A stretch of 64,000 nucleotides of DNA, taken from NCBI GenBank assembly GCA_036426205.1, contig CM071570.1:74555763-74619762 (forward strand). Direction: 5' to 3'. Shown one piece after another: positions 43,801-54,137 of the stretch. The notes beneath the pieces are model-generated. The model saw only the letters and a program-made list of their open reading frames with translations. It did no database searches and had not been told where the DNA came from. Origin of the DNA: Ascaphus truei. Its lineage: Eukaryota > Chordata > Amphibia > Anura > Ascaphidae. The position numbers were made by a program, and so were the translations under genes. Each line of letters opens with the position of its first letter. The first letter of the stretch is position 1.

Positions 43801-44781
43801 CGCACAATAAAATGCAATGTCGTTAGCCACAGACGGTATCATCCTATTTATTTTTTTGATTATTGAAGCTCGGCTAACACGGTCTGTACCTCTACAGTAT
43901 GTTATAGTATAATATAATATATATATTTATATATATATATATATTATATATTGGTACTTGTATTGTCTTGTATGTCTTTATTTATATAGCCGCCATTATG
44001 TACATAGCGCTTCACCTAGAGAATACATGTGTGTTAATCAAATAAATAACAGATAATATAATAACAATCAGGGAATAAGTGCTTTAGACAAAAGTAACAT
44101 TTCGGAAGAGGAGTCCCTGCCCCGAGGAGCTTACAGTCTAATTGGTATGTAGTGGAGAACGTACATAGACAGTAAGGAGGGAGTTCTGGTAATGCTCTGC
44201 AGGGGCCAAGCTTTAGATCTAAACATTCATTAATATCCACAGTGCTTTCATATGCTTTCTTTACGCAAGTGTGGTCTTAGGGTGGGTCTTAAAGGTGGAT
44301 AAGAGGGTGCGCTAGTCGGGTACGAGGGGAAGGGCACCAGAGGTGTGGGGCAGTCAGTGAAAAAGGTTTAAGGGCGGAGAGGCTTTAGGTACAAAGGGGT
44401 GAAAAGAAGACAACCTTGAGAAGACGCAAAGTCGGATGGTGCATACCGAGAAATTAGGGATAGATGTAAGGAGGGTGCAGAAGAATGTAAAGCTTTAAAA
44501 GTGAGGAGAAGAATGAGGTGTGATTGATGCGGGATTTGATTCGGAAGCCAGGAGAGGGATTTATGAGGGAGATGCTGAACGAATCTAGAAGAGTAGACTG
44601 ATTCTAGGCAGCACATTTAGGATGATTGTAGGGGAGACAGGTGAAAGCAGGAAAGGCCAGACAGCAGGAGGTTACAGTAATCAAGACGGAGAGAATGAGT
44701 GCCTGAAGTCAGATTTTAGCAGTCGAACAACAGAGGAAAGGGCGTATCTTAGTTTATATGGCGGAGAAAAAGCAACAAGTT

Positions 44782-45873
44782 TTAGAAATGTTTTGAATGT
44801 GAGGGGCGTGTGTAGAGATCGAGTGTGACCCCTAGGCAGCGTGCTTGGGCTACTGGGTGAATGATTGTAGTTCCAACAGTAATGTGGAAGGAGGTAGTAG
44901 GGCCAGGTTTGGGAGGAAGTATGAGGAGCTCTGTTTTAGCCATGTTGAGTTTAAGGCGTCGGAGGGCCATCCAGGATGATATAGCAGAGAGACATTCAGA
45001 AACTTTGGTTTGTACAGCAGGTGTAAGGTCAGGTGTTGAAAAGTATATTTGTGTGTCGTCGGCATAGAGGTGATAATTAAACCCAAAAGATGTTATTAGG
45101 TCACCTAGAGAGAGTGTGTACAGAGAAAAGAGAAGAGGTCCCAGGACAGAGCCCTGGGGCACCCCCACAGAGAGATCAATAGAGGAGGAGGAGGTGTTAG
45201 CAGAAGAGACACTAAAAGTACGATGGGAGAGGTAGGATGAGATCCAGGATAGAGCTTTGTTCCGAATACCTAGAGTATGGAGAATGTGGAGGAGAAGAGG
45301 GTGGTCCCCTGTGTCAAATGCTGCAGAGAGGTCGAGTAATATGAGCAGAGTGTAATGACCTCTGTCTTTGGCAGCATGGAGGTCGTCAGTTATTTTAGTG
45401 AGGGCTGTTTCCGTGGAGTGAGCAGTGCGGAAGCCAGATTGTAGAGGGTCTAGGAGAGAATAGGTGTTGAGAAAATGGAGCAAGCTAGAGAATACAAGAC
45501 ATTCAAGGAGTTTAGAGGCAAAAGGCAGGAGGGAGACAGGTCGATAGTTAGAAAGACAGGTAGGGTCAAGCTTGCTGTTTTTGAGTAATGGTATGACTGT
45601 TGCATGTTTGAAGGAGGATGGAAAGGTTCCAGAGCAGAGGGAGGAGTTAAAAATGTGTGTAAGCGTAGGGATTATAGTAGGAGCTAGAGGTTTTAGGAGA
45701 TGGGAGGGAATGGTGTCAAGAGGGCAAGTGGTAGAGGGAGAAGAGGCGATCAACAGCGACACATCCTCCTCTGAGACAGTGGAAAAAGAGTCAAGGAAGG
45801 CAGGAGGAGAGTTAGGAAGAGGTGTAGGATGGGGGAAAGAAACAGAGGGGATGTTCTGCCGTATGGATTCCAC
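44782..45873 (-). pseudogene. L2 copy B reverse transcriptase
   Basis: Open for 363 residues: [77 protein letters not shown] (usually FDTVDH), [35 protein letters not shown], then [15 protein letters not shown] and [13 protein letters not shown] and the preceding boxes are intact. The frame breaks near 44,800, and the C-terminal domain follows in other frames to about 44,260. In target-primed retroposition this enzyme copies the element RNA at a nicked chromosome. Confidence 0.9.
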
Positions 45874-45884
45874 CTTTCCTTAAA

Positions 45885-47162
45885 ATAGTCAGCAAAGTCC
45901 TGAGCGGAGATGGAGGAAGGAGAGGCAGCTGAGGGTGGTTTGAGTAGAGTATCAAAGACAGAGAACAGTCGGCGTGGGTTAGACTTGTGCATGTTGATTA
46001 GTGCAGAAAAGTAGGCTTGTTTAGCTTGCGAGAGGGCAGAGTTGAAACAGAATAGCATAAATTTGTAGTGAAGGAAGTCTGCGAGAGTGTGAGACTTCCT
46101 CCAGAGGCATTCAGAGGAACGAGTGGAGGAATGCAGCATGCGCGTGTGGGAATTTAGCCAGGGTCTAGGGTTAGAAGGGCGAGGGCGGCAGAGAGAAAGC
46201 GGGGCATGTAGATCAAGAGACGAGGACAAGACAGAGTTGTACTTTCTGACCAGGTTGTCAGGGTCTGTAGCAGAGCTGAGAGAGGAGAGGTAGGAGCGTA
46301 AAGTGGACTCAAAGTCAGGTAAGTGAATAGAGCGCAGGTTTCTGCAGAACCGGGGGGTAGATGGAGGTGGAGAAGGGGAGAAGCGAGATAAAGAGAATGA
46401 GATGAGATGATGGTCAGAGAGAGGAAAAGGGGAAATGGAGAAATCGGAGAGAGAGAGAAGTTTTTAGTGAAAACCAGGTCTAAGTAGTGGCCATCCTTGT
46501 GGGTGCTGGCTGCAGTCCACTGTTGAAGGCCAAAAGAAGAGGTAAGAGAAAGAAAACGGGAAGCCCAAGAGAGAGAGGGGTCATCAATGTGGCAATTGAA
46601 GTCCCAAGGAGAAGAACAGGGGAGTCTGAGGAGAGAAAGAAAGAGAGCCAGGATTCAAAATGAGAGAGATAGGCAGAAGGGGGATGAGTAGAGGTAGGTG
46701 GGCGATAGATGACCGCCACATGAACAGGGAGAGGAGAGAAGATCTGGACAGTGTGAGCCTCAAAGGAGGGAAAAGCAAGAGAGGGGGGAATAGGAAGGGT
46801 TCGGTAACGGCAGAGAGAGGAGAGCAGGAGCCCCACGCCTCCACCCCTGCCATCAGGGAGCGGAGTGTGGGAGAAGGAAAGGCCACCATGGGAGAGGGCA
46901 GCTTCCATAGCAGAGTCAGAATGAGTGAGCCAGGTCTCAGTTATAGCAAAGAGAAGCAGGGAGTGAGAGAGAAAGAAGTCATGTACAGAGAGGAACTTGT
47001 TAGAGAGGGAGCGAGCATTCCAAAGGGCACAGGAGAAAGGGAGAGAGGAGGGAGGGTGGCAGGGGATGGGTATGAGGTTGGAGGGGTTGACACCAGAAGG
47101 AGTAGAAGTTGCATGTGGGAGGCGAGGACGAGAGCAAGTAGAAATAAGACAGGGACCAGGAT
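45885..47162 (-). pseudogene. L2 copy B endonuclease and linker
   Basis: Linker: LHYKFMLFCFNSALSQAKQ, YFSALINMHKSNPRRLFSV, FDTLLKPPSAASPSSISAQD. Endonuclease: SFSHTPLPDGRGGGVGLLLS, FEAHTVQIFS, HVAVIYRPPTSTH and LSHFESWLSFFLSS (46,590-46,880). The GTSIATL that replaces the usual GDFN box suggests damage. Upstream, SFSL and APSL pieces, and NPGPCLIS at about 47,140-47,162. A frameshift near 45,880 separates it from the reverse transcriptase. Confidence 0.85.
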
Positions 47163-47192
47163 TATATATATATATATAAATAAAAAAATATA

Positions 47193-47530
47193 GGGGCCTA
47201 TGCTAGTAGCCTTCATACCCCACTTATCAGGGCTTTTTAGCTGTTATTGGCCACAAATGCCTACAGCGATTCAGTAAGCGTCGATAAGTGGGTTGAATAG
47301 CCAATTTTTTCTGCTGTAAAAAACAAAATCGTTGAGTGAGCGGCGATAAGCCACTTATCGCCAGTTTTCAAACTTGTGCAATTCTAGTGGCCTCGATAAG
47401 GTTATCGAGGCTTATCGAGGCTTTAGAAAAATGCATTTTTCCTGCATCAGATTGACGCTGGGGGTCTTCGGAGCTGATACACATTCATATCAGCACCGGA
47501 GACCCCCGGCATGAATCAGAGGCATGAAAA
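47193..47530. repeat. Frog-type palindromic repeat with strong hairpin
   Basis: Begins ggggcctatgctag. Phrases cgataagtggg, cttatcgcc and ggcttatcgagg recur in both directions. A 20-bp-arm hairpin lies at 47,460-47,507 (gggggtcttcgg ... ccggagaccccc). Probably a MITE; the right boundary is uncertain. Confidence 0.5.
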
Positions 47531-47559
47531 ATGCATTTACAGGCAACTTCATTACCTTA

Positions 47560-48132
47560 GGGGCTAACCGCTATGACAATGAAGGGGCTAACTACCAGTG
47601 CCCAGTTTATTGTGGGTAGCAGAAATTGGGGGAAGGTGGTATTTGGCCCTTGGGGGGTGTTTAGGCCTTGCGGGGAATACATTTCGGAGAACCTTCAGCT
47701 TGGTTTATCCACAAATCAAGTTCTCCCACTGGTGCGGGTTTCTTCCCTGTTTCCAAAAAAGACGGTTCTCTCAGGCCATGTATCGATTACAGAGGCCTAA
47801 ATAAAATCACTGTTAAAAAAAAAAACGGTATCCTCTACTCCTCATTCCTGAACTGTTCGACCGCTTACGTAAGGCCACGATCTTCACGATACTGGATCTT
47901 CGAGGAGCTTACAATTTAATTCAGATTAATTAAGGTGATGAGTGGAAGACAGCCTTTAATACCAGTGATGGCCACTATGAATATATAGTCATGCCATTCG
48001 GCTTATGCAACACACCGGCCGTATTTCAAAATGTCATCAATGAGATCTGGATGATATCCTTATTTTTTCCAGTTCTTTGTTTGAACATCGGACACAGGTT
48101 AGACTGGTCCTCCAAAGACTTCGGGACCACTC
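47560..48132 (+). pseudogene. Ty3/gypsy reverse transcriptase fragment
   Basis: Reads [27 protein letters not shown], then after a frame change [40 protein letters not shown] and [18 protein letters not shown] (47,730-48,050). This is the first half of the reverse transcriptase; the YVDD box is missing and the copy ends abruptly against the Gypsy-2 LTR. Confidence 0.85.
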
Positions 48133-48904
48133 TGTAAGGATTAGGGAGTCACGCCTCCTGCCGCTGCCGGGGGTTCCGTTCCCCTCGCTCCCACCGCCGG
48201 TCCTGCTCCCTCCGCTCCGGTGACTGCCCGCTGCTCGGGACTTGATGACTCCCGCTCCGGTCCGCCTCTGAACTCCGCCCACGCCGCTCTGTCTGCGGGG
48301 TGCAACGGACACGTGCAGCGCGCGACCAGCACGCACAGGAGACGTGCCAGCTGCAATCCTCCTAGGCACCCTCCCACACTCAACAGAGCAGCCAATGAGG
48401 GTCACCAAGGCTAATACCTCCAGACTACCTTCCACTTCATTGGCTGTCCTTCTCTTTATATGCTCAGCTGTGCCACTAGAATATTGGCTGAGCATAAACC
48501 TATGTTACGTAGTGTTCACTTCTGCTTGCCTCCGAAGTCTTGTCTTGTTGTTCCTAGCTCTCCGTTCCTGACCTCGGCTTTCTATTGGACTCCGCTCTTC
48601 TCTACTCCTGACTCTGGCTACCCTCAACGATCTGCACCTCTCCAAACCCCGATCTCGGTAACGTACCACGACTACTCTCTACTCTCCAATCCAGACCACG
48701 GCTTATAGTACCTGCAATGTTTCCACTACTCTCCAAACCCAACCTTGGCAAGTATCACGACTATCCGTACCTCTCCAATCCCGACCCGGCTACTCGACAA
48801 TCCTACTTTGCAGGTGCGCCCTCGCGTCTGTGGGTGGCGTTTTATATCTACCCCCACATCGGCCTCGCGGCCCTGCCTTGTCGTGTGGTGAGCACTGCGT
48901 TACA
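48133..48904 (+). repeat. Gypsy-2 5' LTR, 772 bp
   Basis: TGTAAGGATTAG ... CTGCGTTACA, with inverted TGTAA/TTACA ends. TATA at 48,455-48,460, followed 26-31 bases later by the predicted transcript start GGCTGAGCATA (48,486). A second LTR was not found. Confidence 0.85.
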
Positions 48905-48905
48905 G

Positions 48906-48916
48906 TATGCTCAGCC
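48906..48916 (+). other. Self-priming primer-binding site of Gypsy-2
   Basis: TATGCTCAGCC is the exact 11-base reverse complement of GGCTGAGCATA at 48,486-48,496 and lies two bases after the LTR end. Confidence 0.82.
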
Positions 48917-49764
48917 CCACAGACATGGACCCCACTGAGGTGGGGCAAGTCTTGAGCGCTCATGCCAGCATGTTCACTAAAGTAGAGTGGTACTTAGAGC
49001 AAAACGACCAACGTATGGACCTGTTACAACGTAACCTTCATTCCCTCACTGACCGCTCTCTAGCCTCTTCTCCTAGCCCCATTCTTCCAGTCCCTGCTGG
49101 TGCTACAGCTAGTGCTATGCCTCCGCCTTCCATGTCTGAGCCATGACTTCCAGCACCTAACCGCTATAGTGGAGATCCCCATGGATGCAGAGGGTTCTTA
49201 AACCAATGTTTTATTCAGTTTGAAATCACACCCTCACATTTCTCCTCTCCAAGATCTAAGGTGGCATATATCATTTCGCTTCTCACTGGTGATGCTCTGG
49301 CCTGGGCCTCTCCCATCTGGGAGCAAAGATTGGATCTCACCCAGGACATCATACAGGTCGCCCGGGAATTCTATAGAGTCTTCGACACACCCGGTCGCAA
49401 TGTAACTGCGGCCTCCTCTCTTTTTCACCTTTCCCAGGGGAATCGACCTGTCACTAGATATGCCCTGGACTTCTGGCAATTTTATAGACCAGAGCTTCGC
49501 TGAAAGGAATAACATTCCTTTCATCCGCAAGAGGTACCCTATAGGCCTAGAAGCTATTGATGGTCGACCTCTACAGTTAGCTTTCATTTCCCTACAAACT
49601 TCTCCTCTCCACTTACTTACAGGCGAGGACCATACGGAGCGTATCCATCTAGATGTCATCCACACGCCATCGGTTAAAGTGATCCTCTGTCTTCCCTGGC
49701 TTCAATACCACAACCCTCGTGTCGATTGGACTGGTAAGGAACCCATCGGTTGGAGAACATTTAG
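48907..49764 (+). pseudogene. Gypsy-2 gag and protease remnant
   Basis: Starts at 48,907 (MLSPTDMDPTEVGQ) or 48,925 (MDPTEVGQ). A stop at 49,144-49,146 follows PPPSMSEP. After it LPAPNRYSGDPHGCRGFLNQ, SKVAYIISLLTGDALAWAS and FDTPGRNVTA continue. Near 49,495 the sequence passes into FAERNNIPFIRKRYPI and LDVIHTPSVKVILCLPWLQY, the C-terminal part of the aspartic protease. The zinc knuckle and the protease active site are deleted. Confidence 0.85.
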
Positions 49765-49779
49765 TTAAAAGTCCTGTGC

Positions 49780-51066
49780 AGTGCCTTTCAACAAAGTGTG
49801 CGGTCTCTCGATGTCCGAAGTAAGGAAAGACTCTCTACCCGAGGTTTTCGAATGGAAAACGGCCTTCAACACACGTGATGGTCACTATGAATATCTTGTC
49901 ATGCTCTTCAGTCTCTGCAACGTCCCTGCTGTTTTCCAAGACTTTGTCAATGAGATTTTCAGAGACCTTCTCAATCAGTTTCTTATTGTTTACTTGAATG
50001 ACATACTGATTTTTTCCAAATCCGTCAAAAACACGTCGAGCATGTCAAACAGGTATTACTACGTCTTCGCGAGAACCTTCTCTTTGCTAAACTAGAAAAA
50101 TTTCACTTTCATCAAACATCCACAACATTCCTGGGGTACATAATCTCGGACACAGGTCTCACCATTGACCCAGCTAAAGTCAAAGCGGTACTGGATTGGC
50201 CTCGTCCTACTACTTTGAAGGCTGTACAACGCTTCCTGGACTTCTCCAATTATTACCGCAGATTTATTCCAAAAATTTCCTCTGCGATAGCCCCATCATA
50301 GCACTAACTAAGAAAGGTGTGGATCCTGCCTAATGGTCATCAGCGGTCATTCAAGCTTTCGACCAATTAAAAAACGCCTTTGTCTCCGCACCCATCCTTA
50401 TACATCCGGATCCCAAACTGCCCTTCACCGTCGAGGTGGATTCATCCGATGTCGGGGCCGGAGTCATCTTATCTCAGAGAAGGACACCTCAGCTGAGACT
50501 TCACCTATGTGCTTTTTTTCTTTTTTTTAATTCTTCCGCAGAGCGAAATTATGATGTCGGCAACCGGGAGCGTCTTGCCATTAAACTAGCCCTAGAAGAA
50601 TGGAGGCATCTGTTAGAAGGCACTGAGAACCCCATCACTATACTAACCGACCATAAGAATTTGCTGTACTGCACCGACACACTTTATTCGAGCAAATACC
50701 CAGTATGTACCTGGCAGATACCTGGAATGCGCCGCTCCTCACCTCTGACAAGCCCCGTTGCGTTTGCCTTCCCAGCCTGGGTTCATGCCTGGCTGACGGG
50801 TGGCTGATCTGTTAAATGATAATGATTAGGATTTAATAGGCTGCAATGCTTCGCGTGTCTACCAGATGGCATAAATTCATGAATTGTAATGCAGTATATA
50901 TATATATACTGTGCAGTATTGCAGCCAGCGGGAATAAAATGCTTCAATCCCTGCCTGGAAAATACCTCAATGCACTCGGGCAGAAAACAGTCACAAACCT
51001 CAATACACCCAGGTATACCCGAATTCGTGGGACTAGCCGAGCTAGAATAAATGGTGTGTCGCCAGT
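49780..51066 (+). pseudogene. Gypsy-2 reverse transcriptase and RNase H
   Basis: [24 protein letters not shown]-type [18 protein letters not shown], then [13 protein letters not shown] (the usual YVDD is YLND). After frame changes [75 protein letters not shown] and TDHKNLLY, where the 50,669 insertion breaks it. The first reverse transcriptase third is deleted. Confidence 0.87.
50669..51065. mobile_element. 397-bp DNA element in Gypsy-2 RNase H
   Basis: Ends CTGCACCGACACAC and, complemented, CTGGCGACACAC; TGTA lies on both sides (50,665-50,668, 51,066-51,069). Removing it and one TGTA restores the expected LLYIEGA junction. Contains a short (TA)n. No coding capacity; superfamily unclear (TGTA or TA target). 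Confidence 0.8.
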
Positions 51067-52476
51067 GTATATCGAAGGTGCCCGATGCCTAGGTGCCCGG
51101 CAGGCTTGCTGGGCTCTTTTTTCTCGTTTCAATTTTATTATTTCCTTCTTACCAGGTTCCAAGAATGTCACGGCCAACGCCCTTTCACATCAGTTTTTGC
51201 TCAACGACAAATCCGAGGACCTCCTGGAGTCTATACTTCCTTCTAAACTCATACTTTCAGCCAACACGTTTGACGCCTTGAATGATATTCTCACGGACCA
51301 GTCTAACATCCCTGATGATACGGAAGTTCCGGAGGGTAGCCTCTTCATCTCCCCACCCTTTCGGAGAAAGGTTCTAGAATGGGGTCATTATTCGAAACAT
51401 TCAGGACATCCAGGTATGAGAAGAACCACGACCTGGTTGAGTGGACAATCTGGTGGACCAGCATTCAAAAAGGATATCAGGGAATTAGTTGCCGCATGCT
51501 CGACTTGTGCCCGTAACAAAACTCTTAGAAGCAAACCACCTGGCCTTCTACGTCCCCTTCCCATTCCGGACCGTCCATGGACCCACTTGTCCATGGACTT
51601 TATAGTAGAGTTGCCGGTATCTAAGGGGATGAACACCATCCTAATGGTCATAGATCGCTTCTCTAAGCAAGCACACTTTGTGCCACTGAGCGGTCTTCCC
51701 AATTCTTCCAAATTGGCCGATGTTTTTGTCAAAGAGATCTTTCGTCTGCATGGAGTACCACAAGCCATCGTCTCTGATCGGGTACCACAGTTCATCTCAA
51801 AATTTTGGTGTTCCTTTGCTCTACAAATGGGGATCTCTCTACAATTCTCCTCAGGTTACCACCCGCAAACCAATGGTCAGACAAAGCGTACCTACCAGTC
51901 TTTGGAGCAGTACATACGTTGTTTTGTGTCGGGGACACCCAGTACGACTGGACTGATCTCCTCCCCTGGGCTGAATTTGCAAACAATAACCTGTGCAGCG
52001 AGTCCACCATGGAGTCACCCTTTTTCATAAATTATTGGTTTCACCCATCACCACGTCCTGTTCTGGGGTACCAGCAGAGGATAACCGGATCAGTCTTCTA
52101 CAGGATTCTTGGAGTAGGATTCAGGAAGGCAACATCTAGGCAAAAGATGCAGGCTGACCTCCACCATCGCAGGATCCCTGAATACTACCCTGGAGACATG
52201 GTCTGGCTTTCATCAAAAATTATTCGCCTCAAAGTGCCCACGTTAAAATTGGCACCCAGGTTCCTCGGTCCCTATCCTGTCCTGGAGAGGGTCAACCCAG
52301 TGGCTTATTATCTACGCCTTCCCCAATCATTGAGAATCCCCCCAGTATTCCACGTTTCCTTGATGACACCTGCTTTTCAGAATCCTCGTTTCCCCGATTC
52401 TGTCTCATCCCCAGCTCCTCTCCTCATTCAGGGTCAACAGGAGTACGAAGTTCAATCCATTTTAGACTCCTTATGA
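51067..52476 (+). pseudogene. Gypsy-2 RNase H end, integrase and partial chromodomain
   Basis: YIEGARCLGARQACW (RNase H end), then integrase: KHSGHPGMRRT and CSTCARNKT of the zinc region, SMDFIVELPVSKGMNTILMV (first Asp), VSDRVPQFISKF (second Asp), GYHPQTNGQTKRTYQSLEQY, where Lys (AAG, 51,884-51,886) replaces the catalytic Glu. A frameshift near 51,935 leads to TDLLPWAEFANNNLCSE, QADLHHRRIPEYYPGDMVWL, LAPRFLGPYPVLERVNPVAY and the chromodomain start EYEVQSILDS, where it ends. Confidence 0.88.
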
Positions 52477-52861
52477 TTTTCTTTTGTGCTTAAATCCCAC
52501 ATATCGCGGGACGTATCTCCACGGATTCATCGAGTCGGTTCAGAGGTGCAAGATTGAACTTCTAATTCAAGTTTATTCCCACATTTGGAAGCCCACTGAA
52601 CATTTATATTGACTCATTTTAAGGCGCCGGTTCGTATTTCTTATTTGTATTGTGTTTTGACCTTGTTCGGTCAGATTTGATGTCAGACGGCCTTAACTCA
52701 TATATATGAGGTTTCATTGTATTTTTGATTTAACTTATCACTATACTTCACAATATTTTGTGTATTTAGCTTAAGCGCTTTTTGCACTACCGTTTTTCTT
52801 ATCGCTTCACACGCCAAGCCCATTTTGTTGCCCTCAAGAAGCTACCCACAGCTTCAGAACT
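52477..52861. other. Unidentified sequence between two gypsy pieces
   Basis: AT-rich sequence without a frame, resembling the 3' region of PLE copies (tttgcactaccgtttttctt). No terminus was found. Confidence 0.35.
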
Positions 52862-53775
52862 GAGATCTTTATTAAGGAGATATGTCGCCTTCATGGAGTA
52901 ACAACGGATATAGTCTCGGTCCGCTGATCCCAATTTGTCTCAAGATTTTGGAAGGCCTTCTGTCAAAGAATGGGCATCTCCCTTCATTTTTCTTCTTCAT
53001 ACCCACCCCAGTCCAACGGACTCATGGAAAGGGACAATCAGTCCTTAGAACAATTCCGGCGATGTTTTGTATCTTAACTAGAGGACGACTGGGTTGATCT
53101 GCTCCTGTGGGCCGAGTTTTCCCGCAACTCTATGAAGCACGATTCCACACTGGAATCTCCGTTCTTTTGTGCCTGCGGGTACCACCCTGCTGCCCTTCCT
53201 CCTTCCAGTCCTCTCTCTGGAGTTCCTGCAGTGGATGATAAGATCCAGGAACTTCAATCACTCTGGAAGAAGATTCAGACCAATCTGACCAAAGCCGTAA
53301 TCCAGCAAAAAACCCAGGCAGATAAACGTTAACGACCACCTCTCCCGTTTCAAATAGGAGATCAGGTTTGGCTCGCTACAACATTTATCCAGCTGAAGCT
53401 GCCTTCCTCCAAACTTGGACCAAGTTCTTTGGACCTTACAAAATTCAGAAACAGGTCACCCGGTGGCTTTCAAACTGGAACTTCTGTATAACTTAACTGT
53501 ATAACAGTGTTCCGTGTCTCCCTCCTCAAACCGTTCATCCAGAGTGCTTTCTCTCCTATTCTCCCTCCTCCTAAACCATTTCTGGTGGATGGCCAGGAGG
53601 AATTTGAAGTACGCCAGATACTGAATTCCCATAGATCCCCTGGCGGGCTACAGTACTTGGTCCATTGGAAGGGTTATGGACCCTAAGATAATTCATGGAT
53701 CAAATCCAGGGATGTCCATGCCACAAAACTGGTCCGGGCGTTTCATCAGAGATTTCCTGACAACCCGGCTTAGAT
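52862..53775 (+). pseudogene. Gypsy-3 integrase and chromodomain
   Basis: Reads EIFIKEICRLHGV, SRFWKAFCQRMGISLHFSSS, NGLMERDNQSLEQF (catalytic Glu kept), LLLWAEFSRNSMKHDSTLES, SGVPAVDDKIQELQSLWKKI and QKTQADKR, then a stop. After it IGDQVWLATTFIQLKLPSS, FRVSLLKPFIQSAF and the chromodomain FEVRQILNSHRS, LQYLVHWKGYGP (stop), RDVHATKLVRAFHQRFP at about 53,599-53,760. Several stops and frameshifts. Confidence 0.85.
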
Positions 53776-53794
53776 CGCCCAGAGGTCTCTCCTA

Positions 53795-53807
53795 GAGAGG
53801 GGAGTAC
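53795..53807 (+). other. Polypurine tract of Gypsy-3
   Basis: GAGAGGGGAGTAC directly before the LTR's TGTAAGG, the same arrangement as in Gypsy-1. Confidence 0.75.
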
Positions 53808-54137
53808 TGTAAGGATTCTGCTCGATCAGTGCTGGGTTTTGCTGCCAGTTTGGGTTTTCCAGGTTGCCTGCCCTTTCTGCTCAATTTGGCCATTTTGTGT
53901 ACTGGCAGCCTGCTACAGTATATAAGGCTGCAGTTCCTGGTGCGAGTCGCCAAGCAAGCTTCTAACGTATGCAGTCCCTGTTTTCGCTGCCACGCCTTAC
54001 CCTTTCGTTTGTTTTGATCCCCGTTTCTGAATCCCCTGTCCGTGACCGCGGACTGTGACCCAGACCTTGCTGCTTTCTGCCTGCCCTGACCTCTTGCCTG
54101 TTTACTGGACTTTGCATCACTGCCGCCAGCCCTTACA
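53808..54137 (+). repeat. Gypsy-3 3' LTR, about 330 bp
   Basis: TGTAAGGATTCTG ... GCCCTTACA with inverted TGTAAGG/CCTTACA ends; TATATAAGG at 53,919-53,927. The right end could lie further downstream. Confidence 0.65.

Larger units (their letters stand above)
42520..43860 (+). mobile_element. PLE-4: short Penelope-like element with inverted flanks
   Basis: Arms 42,520-42,889 and 43,202-43,583 are reverse complements (for example ctttcggtgtttt against aaaacaccgaaag). Between them is an endonuclease fragment on the plus strand. A hammerhead-like motif follows at 43,767. Most of the reverse transcriptase is gone, so the two flanks nearly touch. Confidence 0.7.
43966..47162 (-). mobile_element. 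L2 copy B: most complete reverse transcriptase
   Basis: Minus-strand L2 LINE of about 3.2 kb. The 3' UTR is at 43,966-44,230, reverse transcriptase at 44,250-45,880, linker at 45,885-46,230 and endonuclease at 46,460-47,160. It is truncated at the 5' end inside the NPGP codons, next to a TA run. The 3' part (43,966-44,830) has many single-base indels against copy A. Confidence 0.92.
48133..52476 (+). mobile_element. Gypsy-2: chromovirus with 5' LTR, 3'-truncated
   Basis: Plus-strand element with a full 5' LTR, primer-binding site, gag, protease remnant, reverse transcriptase, RNase H and integrase. It stops inside the chromodomain (EYEVQSILDS) at 52,476, with no 3' LTR. Deletions remove the gag end with the protease N-terminus (about 49,490) and part of the reverse transcriptase (about 49,790 to 49,850). 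A 397-bp DNA element interrupts RNase H. Confidence 0.9.
52862..54137 (+). mobile_element. Gypsy-3: chromovirus 3' part
   Basis: Begins inside integrase and runs to a 3' LTR. The protein is related to, but clearly distinct from, Gypsy-1 and Gypsy-2 (for example GLMERDNQSLEQF for GQTERTNQSLEQF). Truncated at the 5' side. Confidence 0.85.

Noticed and set aside
46660..47193. 177-residue Arg/Glu/Gly-rich plus-strand frame
   Set aside because: Antisense to the L2 endonuclease; open because its template is Ser/Pro/Leu-rich.
47460..47507. MicroRNA precursor
   Set aside because: The hairpin lies in a dispersed palindromic repeat; no evidence of processing.
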